From Allolobophora icterica (taxonomy: Eukaryota; Annelida; Clitellata; Crassiclitellata; Lumbricidae): a stretch of 64,000 bases of DNA. Positions 10,048 to 23,800 of the stretch are shown here, piece by piece. The notes under the pieces were generated by a model. The model ran no database searches. It had not been told where the DNA came from and worked only from the letters and a program-made list of their open reading frames with translations. The stretch spans positions 48,785,346 to 48,849,345 of the forward strand of contig OY744607.1 in the NCBI GenBank assembly GCA_963556255.1. Direction: 5' to 3'. A program made the translations under genes and the position numbers. The stretch's first letter is position 1. Each line of letters opens with the position of its first letter.

Positions 10048-13000
10048 ATGTAAGTAATATTGTTTTTCTCGATGCAGTATTGATATTTATAATTTATTAA
10101 TTCATCAAAGAAAGTCGATGTTACATTGTGTATTTTCGAACTAGATTGGACGCTTGTTAACGGTTTGGACGTTGTCAGACATGCACAAGATGGTCGCATT
10201 GAAAGAAAGGGCTCCACAATATTCGTTGAATCTGGATTATCGTTTCTAAGTTGTGAGTTAGGCACCATTTTTATGAGACTGAGATGCGAGTAGTGTCAGC
10301 TGAGTTTTGCATCGTGAAAATTGTATGTAGATACTGACGTTTTATCGATTTAACCTTTACTTTAAATGAATATTTTCGATATGTTAACAGGGCGAATCGA
10401 AAAAGTCGAAGCCCTGACAGATCAAAAAAGAGACAGAAATCTTCCTCAAGCGACAGGTACTTAATCAAGTACATCAATTCATCTTACTCTGTCTCTCATA
10501 AAAAGCTTCTCTATAATTAGTTTGTGTTGTCGTTAATACGACCTCAAGTTACGGAAAGGATTGCACTGGCAAATGCTAAAAGCTTTTCAAAATTCTGTAC
10601 ATGTATGTAACAAAATGACACATAGCTAAATACCATCATGTTGTATTTTATAATATATTTTGAGGTATACCCAAATTAAAACTTGGTTCAGGTGCCACGA
10701 ACATGATCAGAGAAGTAGCACTAGCTAGACTTTGCAGCAATATTTTTGTTCTGAGCATTTCCAGATATTTTTATACAGCAATATTACTATCTGTGAACCG
10801 GATACTGAGTACTTAGTTTTACCATACATTAAAACAGCTCATTTATGCTGGTGAAAAGTGATAAATCTATGGACAATTATAGTTTTGAAGGGTTGGTATA
10901 GTTTCAAGCATGTTAAAATTTTCTGTTTGCAGTAAGAGTTCATCTGCTTCTGGCAGTCGCACAAGTTCATCAAGCAGCGGCTCCACATCCAGGTCGTCTA
11001 GTGCAACTTCGAGTTCTGGATCAGCGAGTTCGTCGAGCAGCTCGGCCTCAAGCCAGGCATCAAAGTCCAAGTCTAGGAGTCGGCCAAAAGTTGTTCCACC
11101 AGCCAAGAAGGCAAGGACTGTGTAAGTTGTCCTTATGAATATTCTGTATGTTTTTTTTGTCTTAACTATTTCATGCTATTTTAAGTGCTTGATAGTCTAG
11201 TGAGTAATGCCCTGAGCTTTCAACTCAGAGGTTGGGGTTCAAATCGCTTCCAGGACAGAAATTTGTCTCGAGATTTTGACTCCACCTGCGCCCCTAACCA
11301 AGTCAGGTTTAACAAGTACACTGACCGTACGCTGTCAGTGGGAAGATGAGACTTCAGCAAGATGACTGGTCACCCACTCTCGCCTCACCTAGGTAAACGA
11401 AGTAGATTGAAGGTGACTACTCTGCTGTTCTACTTGCTGGCCCACCTTAGACTGGCTTCAGGTTTTCTGACCCTTTGGATTGTGATGGATTCTCCAATAG
11501 ATTACAATTTCTTATAACTGCTTCACTTGAAGTGACATTGGTTGGTGTCTTCGGCGTTATGACAATGGGTTTTTGGAGTCAGTGGATTAGATGTATAAAC
11601 TTTAATGGATTTTAAATTTTGTTCCCACGTATTACAAATGAGCATTGTTTTACTATGATATACAAAAAAATATCCAGTCTGTGCATTGGTGTTTCCTAAT
11701 GTTGCGTTCTGCTGAGAACATACTTGTTATTAGCATCTATGAAGCCCATCAGAGATGCCAAATCCAGAATGTAGAAATCTCATCGACAGGGCAAAAGATT
11801 TTATCGGCATTGTCATGGGCGTCCACAGGAATTTTTTTAGGGGAGGCGGCAAAATGACATTTTTTTTCCATAGAACAGAGATCACAGAACACTTAACAGC
11901 TTTAAAAATAAATAATAGTCAAGGACTCTACTTAAATATTTAAGAGTTTTTTCACATTGAAAACTGTGTTTGGTACGTCTGTTGTGATAATCATAATAAT
12001 CAAAAAGATTTTATATGTGTAAAATTTGCGTAAAATCCTGGGGGCAAATGCCCCTTCCCTCCTTCCGGATGCCCATGGGCATCATGAATGAATGTTTATG
12101 TGATGTTAGAAACGTTAGTCAGTCTCATATTACTTTGTTTAGCTCAACAAATTTAATCTGCATTATCTATGAATTTTTCATTAGCTCAAAATCACCTTCT
12201 GCAAGAAAGTCACGATCTCCTAAGAAAGTTCGTTCACCCAGGAAGTCGCGTTCACCGCGCCGTTCCCCAAAGCGAGCACGTTCCCCGCCAAGAAAATCAC
12301 GTTCACCAAAGAGGTCGCGCTCCCCTAGGAGGCGAAAGGCCCGCAGTCCGACCCCACGACCTACCAAGGTTCATGTGGGTCGCCTGACACGCAACGTAAA
12401 CAAGGAACACATCAGCGAGATATTTGCCATCTACGGATCATTGAAGAATGTGGAAATGCTTCCTGATCGTTTCCATCCGGAATTCTCGAAGGGCCATGCA
12501 TACGTAGAGTACGAACAACCGGACGATGCTGAAAAAGCCATACTGCACATGGATGGAGGTTAGTTTGGGGGTGTCACTGAGCAGTTTTTAATGAGCAGTC
12601 CTATCTATATACTGGATTATATCACATAATGTTAATGCGTTGCCAATAAAATAACTTACGTGTACGTTAAACATGCCACAAGTTTATCGGATCGTTCACA
12701 AAGAATCTCAATATAACTATAGTCGTATAACATACGGTATGCGTACGTCAAAAACGATCAGTTTAACTGTACAGTATTAGTCTCCCCATATGCAGGCCTA
12801 ATTATTTACGAACGGTACTGAAATTTAATATTACCAATAAAATTACCACTGGCACTGACCATCCTATAAAGTGTGCTGTAAAATCTTAATTATCTTCATA
12901 TTATACATTAGACAGAATATTAGCAATTTTGAATCTAAAAGTTTAAAAGTAAAGATAATTGAACAGCTGATGTAATGGTTAAAATTGTTTATGACCATCA

Positions 13001-14380
13001 ATAGCCAACTATTATTGACATTTCTTGTGCATAATGTTGTGTATTTTATTTTCGTCATGAACTGATGTTAACGTACGCCAACGTACAGCATAATAACGTA
13101 CGCGTACCTTACGTACATTATAGGAAAAACTAATGTACGTACTGTACGTACGGTCGCGCCTTGCTTGGTACTGTATGTCTTTAGTTATAGTAACTGTTAG
13201 TGGGTTCTGCTTTTAAATAGTTTTTGTTGTAATAGATTTTCATGTAGCTGTGCATAATTTTAAAGGTAATACGCTTTACCAATCTACCGTAATTTGAATC
13301 TGTTTGGTCAAGATAGCCATTTGCACAGCACTTCTTAGAGCGTGTGAAATGCTAATGTATGCCTACACACAACAAATGCAAACTAATTATAATAATTGAT
13401 GATTTTTCTGTTATAGTTGTTACATTATAAATACATGTGAGACGTGTTTTTGTTTTGGATCATAGGTCAGATCGATGGACAGGAAGTGACCGCAGCAGCC
13501 ATTCTGCCTCCAAAGCCTCCGCCGCGCCCCGTGAGGCGCCCATCTCCGGTGCGCAGAGGTCCTCCCCCTCGTTGGCGACAGTCACCTCCCAGGTTTCGTA
13601 GAAGGTAAGAGTCCAGAAAATGAGTTTAAGAGGCACCGAGCTGTGGTGAAGAAGTGTCTGGGTGAGGTGTCTCTCAAGCGGAAAGATTGTTCAACAAGTC
13701 TGTTCAGACAGGGAAACAGTTTTTCCCAGGCTAGAATTGCCCTTCTCTGATCTTGTCGATATTGGCTTGATTATGGTTTGCTTTTTTAGCTTTACTTCTC
13801 AGAACGTTAAGTACAGAATGGAGGTTTTTTAGTTAGACTGTGGTTTCAATTTACAGCTGTTTGTATGAACCAGGGTTTGCTCGTACATGATGATTCACTA
13901 CATACAAACAAAACTGCTCATATGAATTAATATTCCGATGTTGCCCTGTCTGACCAATTTTGCAGTATTGCCCGATTTCACTTTCACATTAAAGTGTTGT
14001 AAGAATATGAACATGTACCGAATATCGATGGTGCTTGTAGACAGCGTTGGTCGATACTGCATAGAACTCAACTAACTATGCATTAATAGTGTTATGTCTT
14101 TGGTGGTCAGTGTTCAGTTTAATCTGAACCCTGACCCCAATGGAGCTGTTTGAAATGTGCTTTGTTATGCTTAGATATGTAGATACACGCATGCCTGCTG
14201 AAATAGAAACACGGGTCTTGGTTCAGGGTGAGTGAGATGCAATCATTGTAGTTTGGACATGGTTTGTCTTGCAGCCCTCCGCGAAGACGTTCGCCCCCGA
14301 GGCATCGTTCCAAGTCGAGGTCTCGCACTCCGAAACGTCGTCGCTACAACAGCCGATCCAGTTCCAGTTCTTCAAAATGA
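10048..14380 (+). CDS. RNPS1: RNA-binding protein with serine-rich domain 1
   Basis: RNPS1 is an SR-like nuclear protein that joins the exon junction complex (with SAP18 and Acinus or Pinin) and promotes splicing. Coding exons are 10048-10049, 10391-10456, 10933-11121, 12185-12558, 13466-13604 and 14275-14380: 876 nt, 291 residues, phases all consistent. The start codon is split: exon 1 ends with AT before gtaagt and exon 2 supplies G. Residues about 22-75 form a serine-rich tract, and about 86-145 are RS/SP repeats. The single RRM covers about 146-222, with RNP2 VHVGRL (148-153) and RNP1 KGHAYVEY (188-195), followed by the family's HMDGGQIDGQE. The tail (223-291) is proline/arginine then RS-rich and ends in a serine run and Lys. 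The identity is clear from the RRM and domain order. The 5' exon is inferred. Confidence 0.93.
11190..11540 (+). mobile_element. tRNA-derived SINE, family A
   Basis: It begins with a tRNA-like head: A-box-like 'tagtctagtgagtaatgcc' and B box 'ggttggggttcaaatc'. The body 'ctccacctgcgcccctaaccaa' and 'acactgaccgtacgctgtcagtgg' is shared with copies near 18215, 19940, 22045, 27510 and 61466. It lies in RNPS1 intron 3. Confidence 0.75.
11814..12077. mobile_element. hAT-type non-autonomous element, CATGGGCGTCC ends
   Basis: The ends are CATGGGCGTCCACAGG and, on the other strand, CATGGGCATCCGG. Flanks read GGCATTGT (11806-11813) and GGCATCAT (12078-12085), a 6-of-8 match. The interior is clearly related to the element at 49273-49541. 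It sits in RNPS1 intron 3, about 100 bp before exon 4. Confidence 0.65.
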
Positions 14381-17300
14381 ACAGCTATATCTGTTGGCAC
14401 CAAGCGGAATCTTCATGCTCGATGCAACTCGTCTCTTGTGCGAGTTTTCTAGATATACTGGACTGTGCAGATGTTTTAAAGTTGATGGCGAATGCGACCG
14501 TCTTGTTTATGACAACGGTTTGGCAATTGTAGCTCTGTTGTCTTTTTAAAATGTTTAATGCATTTTTCAAGAGTTGGCAATTGACATATAAGAGGAACTG
14601 GCCATTGGCAGCAAAGTAGAATGTTGTTATTCAGAGGATTAATTCCATTATTATTTGAATGGGGTTATTTGTAATTGATTTTCACATTTGTTAAGTTTCA
14701 CTGAAGTGAAACTACCAGGTACTTTCTGTATATGTTCAGTGAGGTCAAAAACCCAGAGGAGACACATTTGTGTGAATTTGCGACCCATTTGTGTTTGCTC
14801 TGTTGGTTCTGAGAGGTCATTTGGGTAAGAGCTGAAGTTTTTAACATGCACAAAGTCACACAGAAATGTGAATCTAACCACACCTCAGGACCATTTCTGT
14901 GTGACTGCACACATTAAAAATGTTTGTGATAATAAAAAGGTTTGTTTAGTTATGAGTAGTTGTACTGGAGATCATATGCTAATTCTGCAAGTGGGTTCAT
15001 TTCTCAAATATACAAGTCTAAAACGCATTTTAAGTAATTTAGAGAAGCAGTTGAAGAAAACAGTTTTTTTTATTAAAGACTAAAACTACATTTCAAACGA
15101 TGCAACTAAGGGAAGCACGAATTAGTGCTGCATGTCACTCGGTTAGCCAGAGGATTATTTACAAGCATGGCTCGCTTTTACAGCATATATCTAGCAACGA
15201 ATTTATATATTAAATCAACAATATTCTACCAAAATTCTCACACAGATCAGACTATATGTTAGGAACATTGTGTTGGCTCCCTGTCAAGGACAGAATTGAA
15301 TGTTAGTCAGAGGAGAAAATAGGAGGGTTGTCTATTAAGGACAGCACAGACAGGGCGGGCAACCCAATGGCAAGGAGGGATAATGTGCCGATTACAGACT
15401 CCCAAATTTAATATTTGGTAATACAGTTCTGTCAGTATATACAGCCTGTGGCACACATCCTGCATTGCGTTGGAACTAACAACTAAGCTGTCTGAGCCCC
15501 TCTGCTGTATGTGGCAGTATCAAAGTACCCCACCCCGTAGCACTGTTACCCGTATAGGTTGTCTAGGTCTTGTTATTCGACTGAAGTGCAGACAAGGAGA
15601 GTGGGGAAGGTAATGGGGTAAAGAGGGATGGAGGATTCAAAAGCAGGCAAGATTTGCATAAGTCCCTTGATGAGGCCAGTGGATATACTAATTCCTTCAG
15701 TGCTAAAGTCCTCACTACGTAAACAGCTACATGTGTTAGCATAGCACTTAGTTTTTACGAAGATAAAAGCAAAACACGAGAAAAATACACAAAATTCAAA
15801 ACACTAGCGCCTAGAACAAAAACAGTCGAGTGCTGCTAGTTACGACACCTAGAACTGATCAGTCGGAAAGGAATCACAAATCTTACAACATTAATCATAC
15901 TCGCCAATTCTTCAAGATTTACATGGCCTTTGGAATATTTTCAGATCTCCCAATGAATTCTCAGTTCATTCAAGATTTTCATAACCCATTTCCTTCAATC
16001 TGTTGCTGAAAAGCTTCCAAGCATCCCCAAATCTTCAGAGCTTCCAAGGCCAAAAATGGCAGAAATATCAACATTACGATTTGTATTTTTGGCAGTGCGA
16101 CCAAAGGTGCTGTGCTACACAAAGTCCACGTATGAACAAATAATGAACACGTTTTTGCTAATTATAACGAAACCAGCTAAAATGAAGTCTGCTGCTTTAA
16201 GAGAACACCCAATTATCTAACGAACTGACCAAGAATTCTTTGGCTGACAAAAAAATTATTCATATTAATTAGACAAATGAAAAGCGGGAAAATTAAATGC
16301 CCAAATGTTCCACTGACTGACAGCGAAATGTCAAGTTTTACATTGCAAAGTCAGGCTAATCAGAGTGTGAAACTATCCGTTTTCACAAATCGTTTAAAAC
16401 ATTCTAAAGGAAAATGCTTTGAGTATGTAAGGTAACAAATGAAAATTGTAACAATTTGCTGGTCCACAGAAGCATCCAAACTAAAGAAACCTTGTGCAAA
16501 TATTGACAAATAAATTGTTCATCCTGGTCACTGAATGTGTGAAGGCTGCCACAAAATACAAAAAGTTGCATTACTCACACACCAACATGTGAAGAAGCAA
16601 CATCCATAAAAACACTTTCTAAATCCCTGCCTAAAGAAACAATTGTGCTTTCCAATGCTTTCTAATGACTTCTAACACATCAAGCATCAATCGATGTTCG
16701 CGAAAATTCTGTCAGTCATAGCAAATTAAAAGTCGCACAACTAATTATTAGCACACGTTTTAACAAACGTCTGAGATTACGGACAATAAAGTTTAACAAA
16801 GCAATGCAGAACGAATTTTACAGTGTGAAACAGGCTGACAACTATCCGTGTTACACGTGCTCACACATCTGCGTGTGTTAATTGCACGCAACTGCGTGCA
16901 TGTTAATTGCACTTGTTATGTAAATATTCAGCTTCTTGAGTCGCAAAGAGATTGGCCAAAAGAGATCCTGCAAGCATTGCTGCCCATGCGACCGACATGT
17001 TCCAAAATTTCACAGAAATTATAAAAAAAAGTTTTTCACAGGCAATGAGTATCAATAGAAAAACACCAAACTGCAAGCTTCTACTCTCAATAAAATGATG
17101 GTGCAGTCTGACCCAATTTTGACAAGTGATGTGAAGATTGGGGTCAGGTTTCCCTTAAGAACCCCAGTGCAAACATGTCCGTTTATGACCAATCTCTTCA
17201 CAACTATAGATCAGTTATCAAGCACGTCAGTAGCAAAAATATACAAAACTTTGAATAGGCTCCAGCGTCTATAACTCTGCATGTATTTACACCCTGAAAT

Positions 17301-17819
17301 TTTTGTATAAAATGTCGCCATAATGATACTTTCGGTCCTTGCAAACACAGTATCTTACGAATTCGTGGTTTCATAATGGATCATTACAGGAAACTCAGTG
17401 GTAAATTTGGGCAAGCTTAGATGGATATGTAGCCGAGACGTGAATTCAGCAGAGTGTCCAATTCTCTTCAATGCAGTACAGGAATAACAACGTTCTCTGT
17501 TAAAGTCTGTCTTTATAAATACAGCAAAGGTAGAACAGTTGTTTGATCAGGTGGAAGTTAGGAAGGTCCACAGTCTCCAGTGCAGGGTTAATCTCCAATC
17601 GCGATGTTTTATCGGCATCCATACGCAATGGATACTCTTTTCTCAACCGTAAATCCGTTCTCGGTCCAACTCTCTGCTCTGAGATTGGGTGCGTTCCTGT
17701 GCTCAATGCCGGTGTATAAGCAAACCTGTACAAGTCCAGATAATATCAACTTTGTAGATTATGACAAGCGCTGACCACAGGAACGCAGCCACAAAACCAG
17801 TCCATTAGACGTGATGCAT
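14381..17819. other. RNPS1 3' region and intergenic DNA
   Basis: RNPS1 (+) and the SUN gene (-) converge here. An AATAAA at about 14931 is a plausible RNPS1 polyadenylation signal. I see no coding exon, array or bounded mobile element in the rest of the stretch. Confidence 0.5.
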
Positions 17820-20800
17820 TTACGCGAGGCCTGGATCGAGGTAACCATGGACACGGAATCGATAGAGACACGTGTAGCTCTCCTGACCGTAGTTGGAATT
17901 CACCTTCAGTTCAATGAATCTGAAAGAAGCTGCACTGGTTCTCTGCCAAAACAGACAACAGTGGAAACTGTCAAGTTAAAGCAGAAATAGAACCTAAAAG
18001 CATCTCTAGAGAAAAATAATTAGATTAGATTTCTGCCTCAGCCTTAGATTTACCTGCCTCAGCTTTACAGTGCAATTGCTTCAAAATAGAAAGGTGGCGT
18101 AAAGAAGGTAGTTTTAGTACTGCAGACTCATGCTTATAGGTATTCAGGATGATACTGACATTTACACATTTACCTGCAACTGATAGAATTTAATTTCAAC
18201 TTCCTAGTTTTAGAAATTTTGGCTCCATCTGCACTGCCTAGTCAAATTGGTTACAATGGGTACACTGACCGCATGCTGTCAATGCGGAGATTAGACAGTG
18301 AGGGAGAGGACTGCAACCCACCCTCAAAATGCTGTGGCTACGAAAACGAAGAATGCTAACACTTGATACCCATGGATGACTCTTAGGGTTACCTTAAGGA
18401 ACCTGTTCTTCTTCAAGACAACAAGGAGACACGTCAAAGTATGTACTGAGATCAATTTCAAGCCACATCAGTCTGAGGCTAGATTATGGGACTACTCTTC
18501 TTCCCTATGCCAGTAATTTCCAGGATGAGTGTGGTGGGTGCAGGGAGTGCCAAAAAGTTAAGAGACAACGTTTGATAGTTGATGGCATAAATCACTGAAA
18601 CTCCCACCTTTATGGAGAAAGTCTGGAGCGGCGTTCCCAGGTCATCGTAAGTGAAGTTACCCAGTGGCACGCCAGTTAAGTCCGACTCACTTTCGAGGCC
18701 CTGCAAACAAAGAAGTGAACTTGAGCTTAAGTCAACCTGGTTCTTCTATAACGACTGTGACAACAGTTTCATTACAAGCAACCACGATGCTTTATGCATT
18801 ATGATAATAGTGCTACAGAAGTCATCAGGCCAGACGTCAGATAAATCAGTATGCTATAGTCATTATTGTGTTGGACACGGTTTCCGACTGGTTAGAACAC
18901 TCGTCTTGCAATGAGTGAGTACCAGTTCCAGCCTCCTCTCCGAGACAGTTGCTGTGCAAGGACATTGAGCAAGTCCTTCATTCACAATTGCTCAGCATCA
19001 TCAGTTGATAATTGGTTATTAGATAGTAGTGCTTAATAAATAATAATAATAAATAATCATTGTCACATGGTACTGTTACTATACTTGCTATTGTTACTGT
19101 AATCACTTTATTTACCCATGATAAAGCATAAAGGTTAATCACTTTATCTAAGTCAAAAACTTCTATAGCACCACTATCAGAATAAATAGAGGCATTAATC
19201 GATGGTTGCTTCAAGTGCAGCCACAGTAAAAAAGCATTGTAATAAGTTTCCGAAATCAGGTCGAAATTCAACAGTTAAAGATTCCTTAATAACGAACCAA
19301 CTAATCATTATGGTCCTTCTTTACCTTTAAAGATTAACCACATACACTACTACCTTGGTTTCAAGGTCAGTTCACAGCTGAGGCCAAAGGTCACTACTTA
19401 CCCAGATCCCAAAGTCTTTCGGGGCGCTGTCGATTCTTCCAGAGGGCGACAGAGTCTTTGGTATGTGTTCAATAGACACTTGTGTTACGAAGATACGTCT
19501 TGCCAGCTGAACGACGACGTAACCCTGGCTGCCAGCAAACGCCCAACATTCGCCTGGATGAACTCCCGGCTGACAATTAAGAACACCACAGCGCACAGAA
19601 TAATAACTAGAATGTTCTGGACTGACTTGAATTCATCAAAGTCCAAAGCAGCAAACGAGTTATCGAAAATTATGGTGTCACGGCGTTTGAGTGCAGAGTA
19701 ACTAGCAATGTGCAGAAAACTAAATTTGATTAATGGTATTATTATTATTTATATTATTATTATTATTAATTAATTCGTCAATCCAGTGAATAACTTATCA
19801 TGGTATAGTCCCAGACAAAGCAGATGGCATTCCTGCATTGGACAGCCAACGAGAATCTTAGGAATGGATAGCTTGTCTCCAGTGGGTCATGTGGGTTGCA
19901 TTTGCCATCCAACACAAGATATTATCATCATAGTATAGTAAGCGATAGTCTAGTGGTAAGTGTGCTAGACTTTCACCTGAGAGGTTGGGGGTTCAAATCC
20001 CTGCCAAATCTGTGGTGACCTTTATGCTCCACCTGTGCCCCTTAGCCAACTCAGCTATAATGAGTACACCGACCGTACACCGCCAGTGGAAAATCAGACA
20101 GCAAGGGAGAGGACTAGCCACTCACCTTCATATGCTGAGGTTAAGAAAATGAAGTCGCCAACACTTCATACCATGGTTTCCTCTTGGGGTTAGCTTAAAG
20201 GACTGCTCTTCTTCTCAATTATTACTACTGTTGTTATTATAAGGTAGGGTATTAGCTCATGGTATGTTGTATCCAACCTGTATGATGACTCGTGGTGAGT
20301 TGTATGTGTACCAGAGCGGAATACCGAAGACACTCGTCTGAGCCGTCTGCAACTGGTACGTCTGGGAACACCTGACGCTGATGATGCTGCCACCTGGAGT
20401 CAAAAGAGAAAGTCCGTCTTTAACAGCAATCTCACCCAATATTTTAAGATATGTGGTGTAGACCAACCTCAACCACTTTGCTCGTCTTAAAAAACGTACA
20501 GTTTCAAATAGTTTACAGAAAGGTTTAATATGATAAAAGTTTATCTAAAGGTTGAATCTCATCAAATATTGTCAAATCTAATCCACTATAATCTAGCTCA
20601 GGATACTCTAATTAGTGAGATCTAACGAACATGGTGTCCCCGTCAACAGGAACCCAAAGGTCAAGCTCCACGTGTGTGCATGGACCCATCAGTGGTAACT
20701 CTTTTAGCTTACTGTGCAATGTTCTGCTCACTGATGTAATCCTAGTTTGTAATGTATTTAACATCGTATATGCCAGTGCTTCCAAAACTGTGGTCCACGG

Positions 20801-23800
20801 ACCGGTGTCGGTCCGCAGGCCTTCAGTCGACGGTCCGCAAAGTGAGTCAAGAAACTGGACAAAAAAGACGATAGATGTTTTCTCGATTTGGTCTCGCTTC
20901 GAACTATCTTAAAAAACACAGTTGTCTCACAATGAAAACCTTATTTTTCATATAAATTATACCCGCGTTCTGGGAGTAAATGTATTTCAGCTATTCTGAG
21001 TTGTAAATGAAAACTGTCGAAGAAATAGTTATTCGACGACTTTCTGACAGGTCAAATAGAAGTTTTTCACCTTTACTAGAAATTTTGATTGTAACACCGT
21101 GGTTTTTGACCGGCAATTAGAAACCGGATGTGACACAACTCTTTCATCTCTAATAACCTGGTCACTGCTTCCATCAATAGAAAATAAACACGTCTCCTTT
21201 TGGATTCGATATTGGGAGTATAATATATTATAAATTTGAAAATTATAATAATTAAAAATAATAAATATATTGATAAACAGCACTAGCATGTATATTATCA
21301 TTTTTTAAATGCAAATTTTTTATTCGTATCAGATCAATACAGAGTGATGCAGTTGATAATTAGTACTAAATTATATACCCGCGCTACTATTACAAAATAA
21401 TTTCACTCTTTTGACCCAATTTATAGAGGCCCACCTTTCGCATTAGTTAGTCACTTTTGGTGACTATGAGTTTATTTCAAATGGCATTAACTTGTTCAAA
21501 ACTTGTTTTATAATTAGAACAGTACCGTAGTTAAATTTGTGAAGTTTCCCAACAATATCCGTTCCTTCCAATGTAACTATATAATTTTGTACCAACTTCC
21601 AAGATTTGTTTTATATTCTCGTTTCTAAATCTTATGTAAGGTGATCGAAAAAGAAAAAAAATAATGAATTGGGCACCGGTCCTGCTGCAATGGGGAAATT
21701 CCTGCCGGTCCGCCGCACTGAAAATAAATTCCTGCCGGTCTGTAACACTGAAAAGTTTGGGAAGCACTGGTATATGCAGTGCAGTCCCAAAACAGAATCA
21801 CGATCTCGTACATTTCAAGGATAACTCTGGTAAGTTTGCTCATTTTTGCGGTGCTATATAAATGTTCAATTACAATTAGTGAAGCGCAATTTAATCCAGT
21901 CTATTCTCGATCAAAATCAGATGGCTCACCGGCCGATTCCAGAGCGTAGTCCACTTTTCCCGTTTTGTCTGCATCGTAAATTCCAAGGTCTGTACGAATC
22001 AGCTTCAACACATCCTGCTCAACAAAGATTAATCACATAATCTCTCAAAGTAGTCTAGTGGTTAGCATGCTGGACTGCCAATCAAGAGGTCAGAGGTTCT
22101 AATCCTCACCAGGGCAGAAATTTGGTTCGAGATTTCTCTTCCACCGGCATCCCCCTAGCCAACTCAGCTATAATTCTTGTACTGGTGCTACATAAATTAC
22201 GTTAACAAATAAATACGTCCCAAAACAGAATCACGATCTCGTACATTTGAAGGATAAGTCCTATAACACACAAAAACATTCTGTCAGTCAGTTAAACAAT
22301 GATCAAGCGACAGTATTTCTCAATCACACAATTGTACTTTTCAGCCATCAATCACCCGAACACGTATTTAATCGATGAAATCAATCAAAGCTTATATTTT
22401 ACCAATCAATCACTACCACCCTATACTGCCAACAGTTGTTCAACTATGGATGACTTAAAGGATTCCTACTCTAATCCATCTGATCTTCGGCCTTCCAAGC
22501 TTTCTCGTTCTCAACGAAGCCCGTCTTAACAGCTCCTCTGCTCCTCTCTATTGCAACCAGACTCGGATCTTCCTTTGACCATCTTGAGACAAACCCTCTG
22601 ACATGACACAGCACTCGTGCATTAGCTACTGCCCTGCTCTTGGCTTTGGAGCAGCATTTTAGAAATTTGGAGTTTACTGTTACGACTTATACGATATACA
22701 ACTGTATTTGATACTTGTAAAATTTTGTACTTTGATAGTGCCCTCCTTCCAAAGCTAAGAAGCACACACGGCCATACGACAGAACATCGATGGCGCAGAG
22801 CAAGGACTTGCTCAGGGTCCCTACATAGTAACTGTCTTAGGGAAGGAGGATCTAACCCAGGTGTGTTACAGGCCAAGAACTCTAACCAATCGGCCACTGT
22901 GCCACATGACTTACCGCCACGGACAGTTGACCTTCGCAGAGTGTACAGGCCGCAGAGCCCTCTGTGGCGCCACCTGTTGTGCCTATGATGCCAACGCCAA
23001 CCGATCCATCCTCACGACGTTTCTCTTCCTCCTCCTGCAATTTGGCCGCTGAGAAAATCACACAAGCACAACGCTCGTCTCAGTATATTAAACACCATAG
23101 AACAGAGATAAGCTACGATTGTCTTCGGGATATAGATTAACAACAGCCTCAATTATAAAAACAACCTCAAAGGTAACTGAGTCAGAAAGACAGACAGACG
23201 AACAAAAGCAGTGACAGGCAGACGGACAGACACAGACATACCAAGAGACACAAGCCGTAGACCATTAGATAGAGAGACAAGACAGGAAGATAGAGAATCA
23301 GGCAGACAGTCAGACACCCGTGCTGTAGTACATGAATCTTAACATTTCCAGAGAAACTCTTCTCCACACTTGTCGCATAAGCCAGACATAAACAGTGAAA
23401 AAGCAATAGATAATCAAACACAAACAATGGGATAGACAAAAGAAGAAAAACTTCCTACCCACAGCCGCCTCCACGATAGTCGCCATAAGACCTTTGTTCG
23501 CAGTCGTCTTTTCGTTGATCTCTTTCGTGATGTTAGCGGCCAATAACTCCAACTCCTTGTCCATATCCTCACGGTTTGTATAGTGCCGGTCGAGCCAGAC
23601 GGCAAACGAATGCATGCCAGCGCCATCCCCAGCCTCATCGTCTCCAACTGGGGTTGAGCCATCGCCAAAGGCACCTGCACCCATCACCTAAAGTGTAGTT
23701 ACATTGGTCCGTTTTAATTTCCCGTTTCAACGAGAGACGACGTCATCGAACCGTATTGTCTGAAAGGCAGTGTCTGGTTAGATCAGACATAAGTGAAGCC

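Noticed and set aside
10271..10477. Minus-strand frame over RNPS1 exon 2
   Set aside because: It overlaps the plus-strand exon with correct splice sites and RS-type codons. No family signal on the minus strand.
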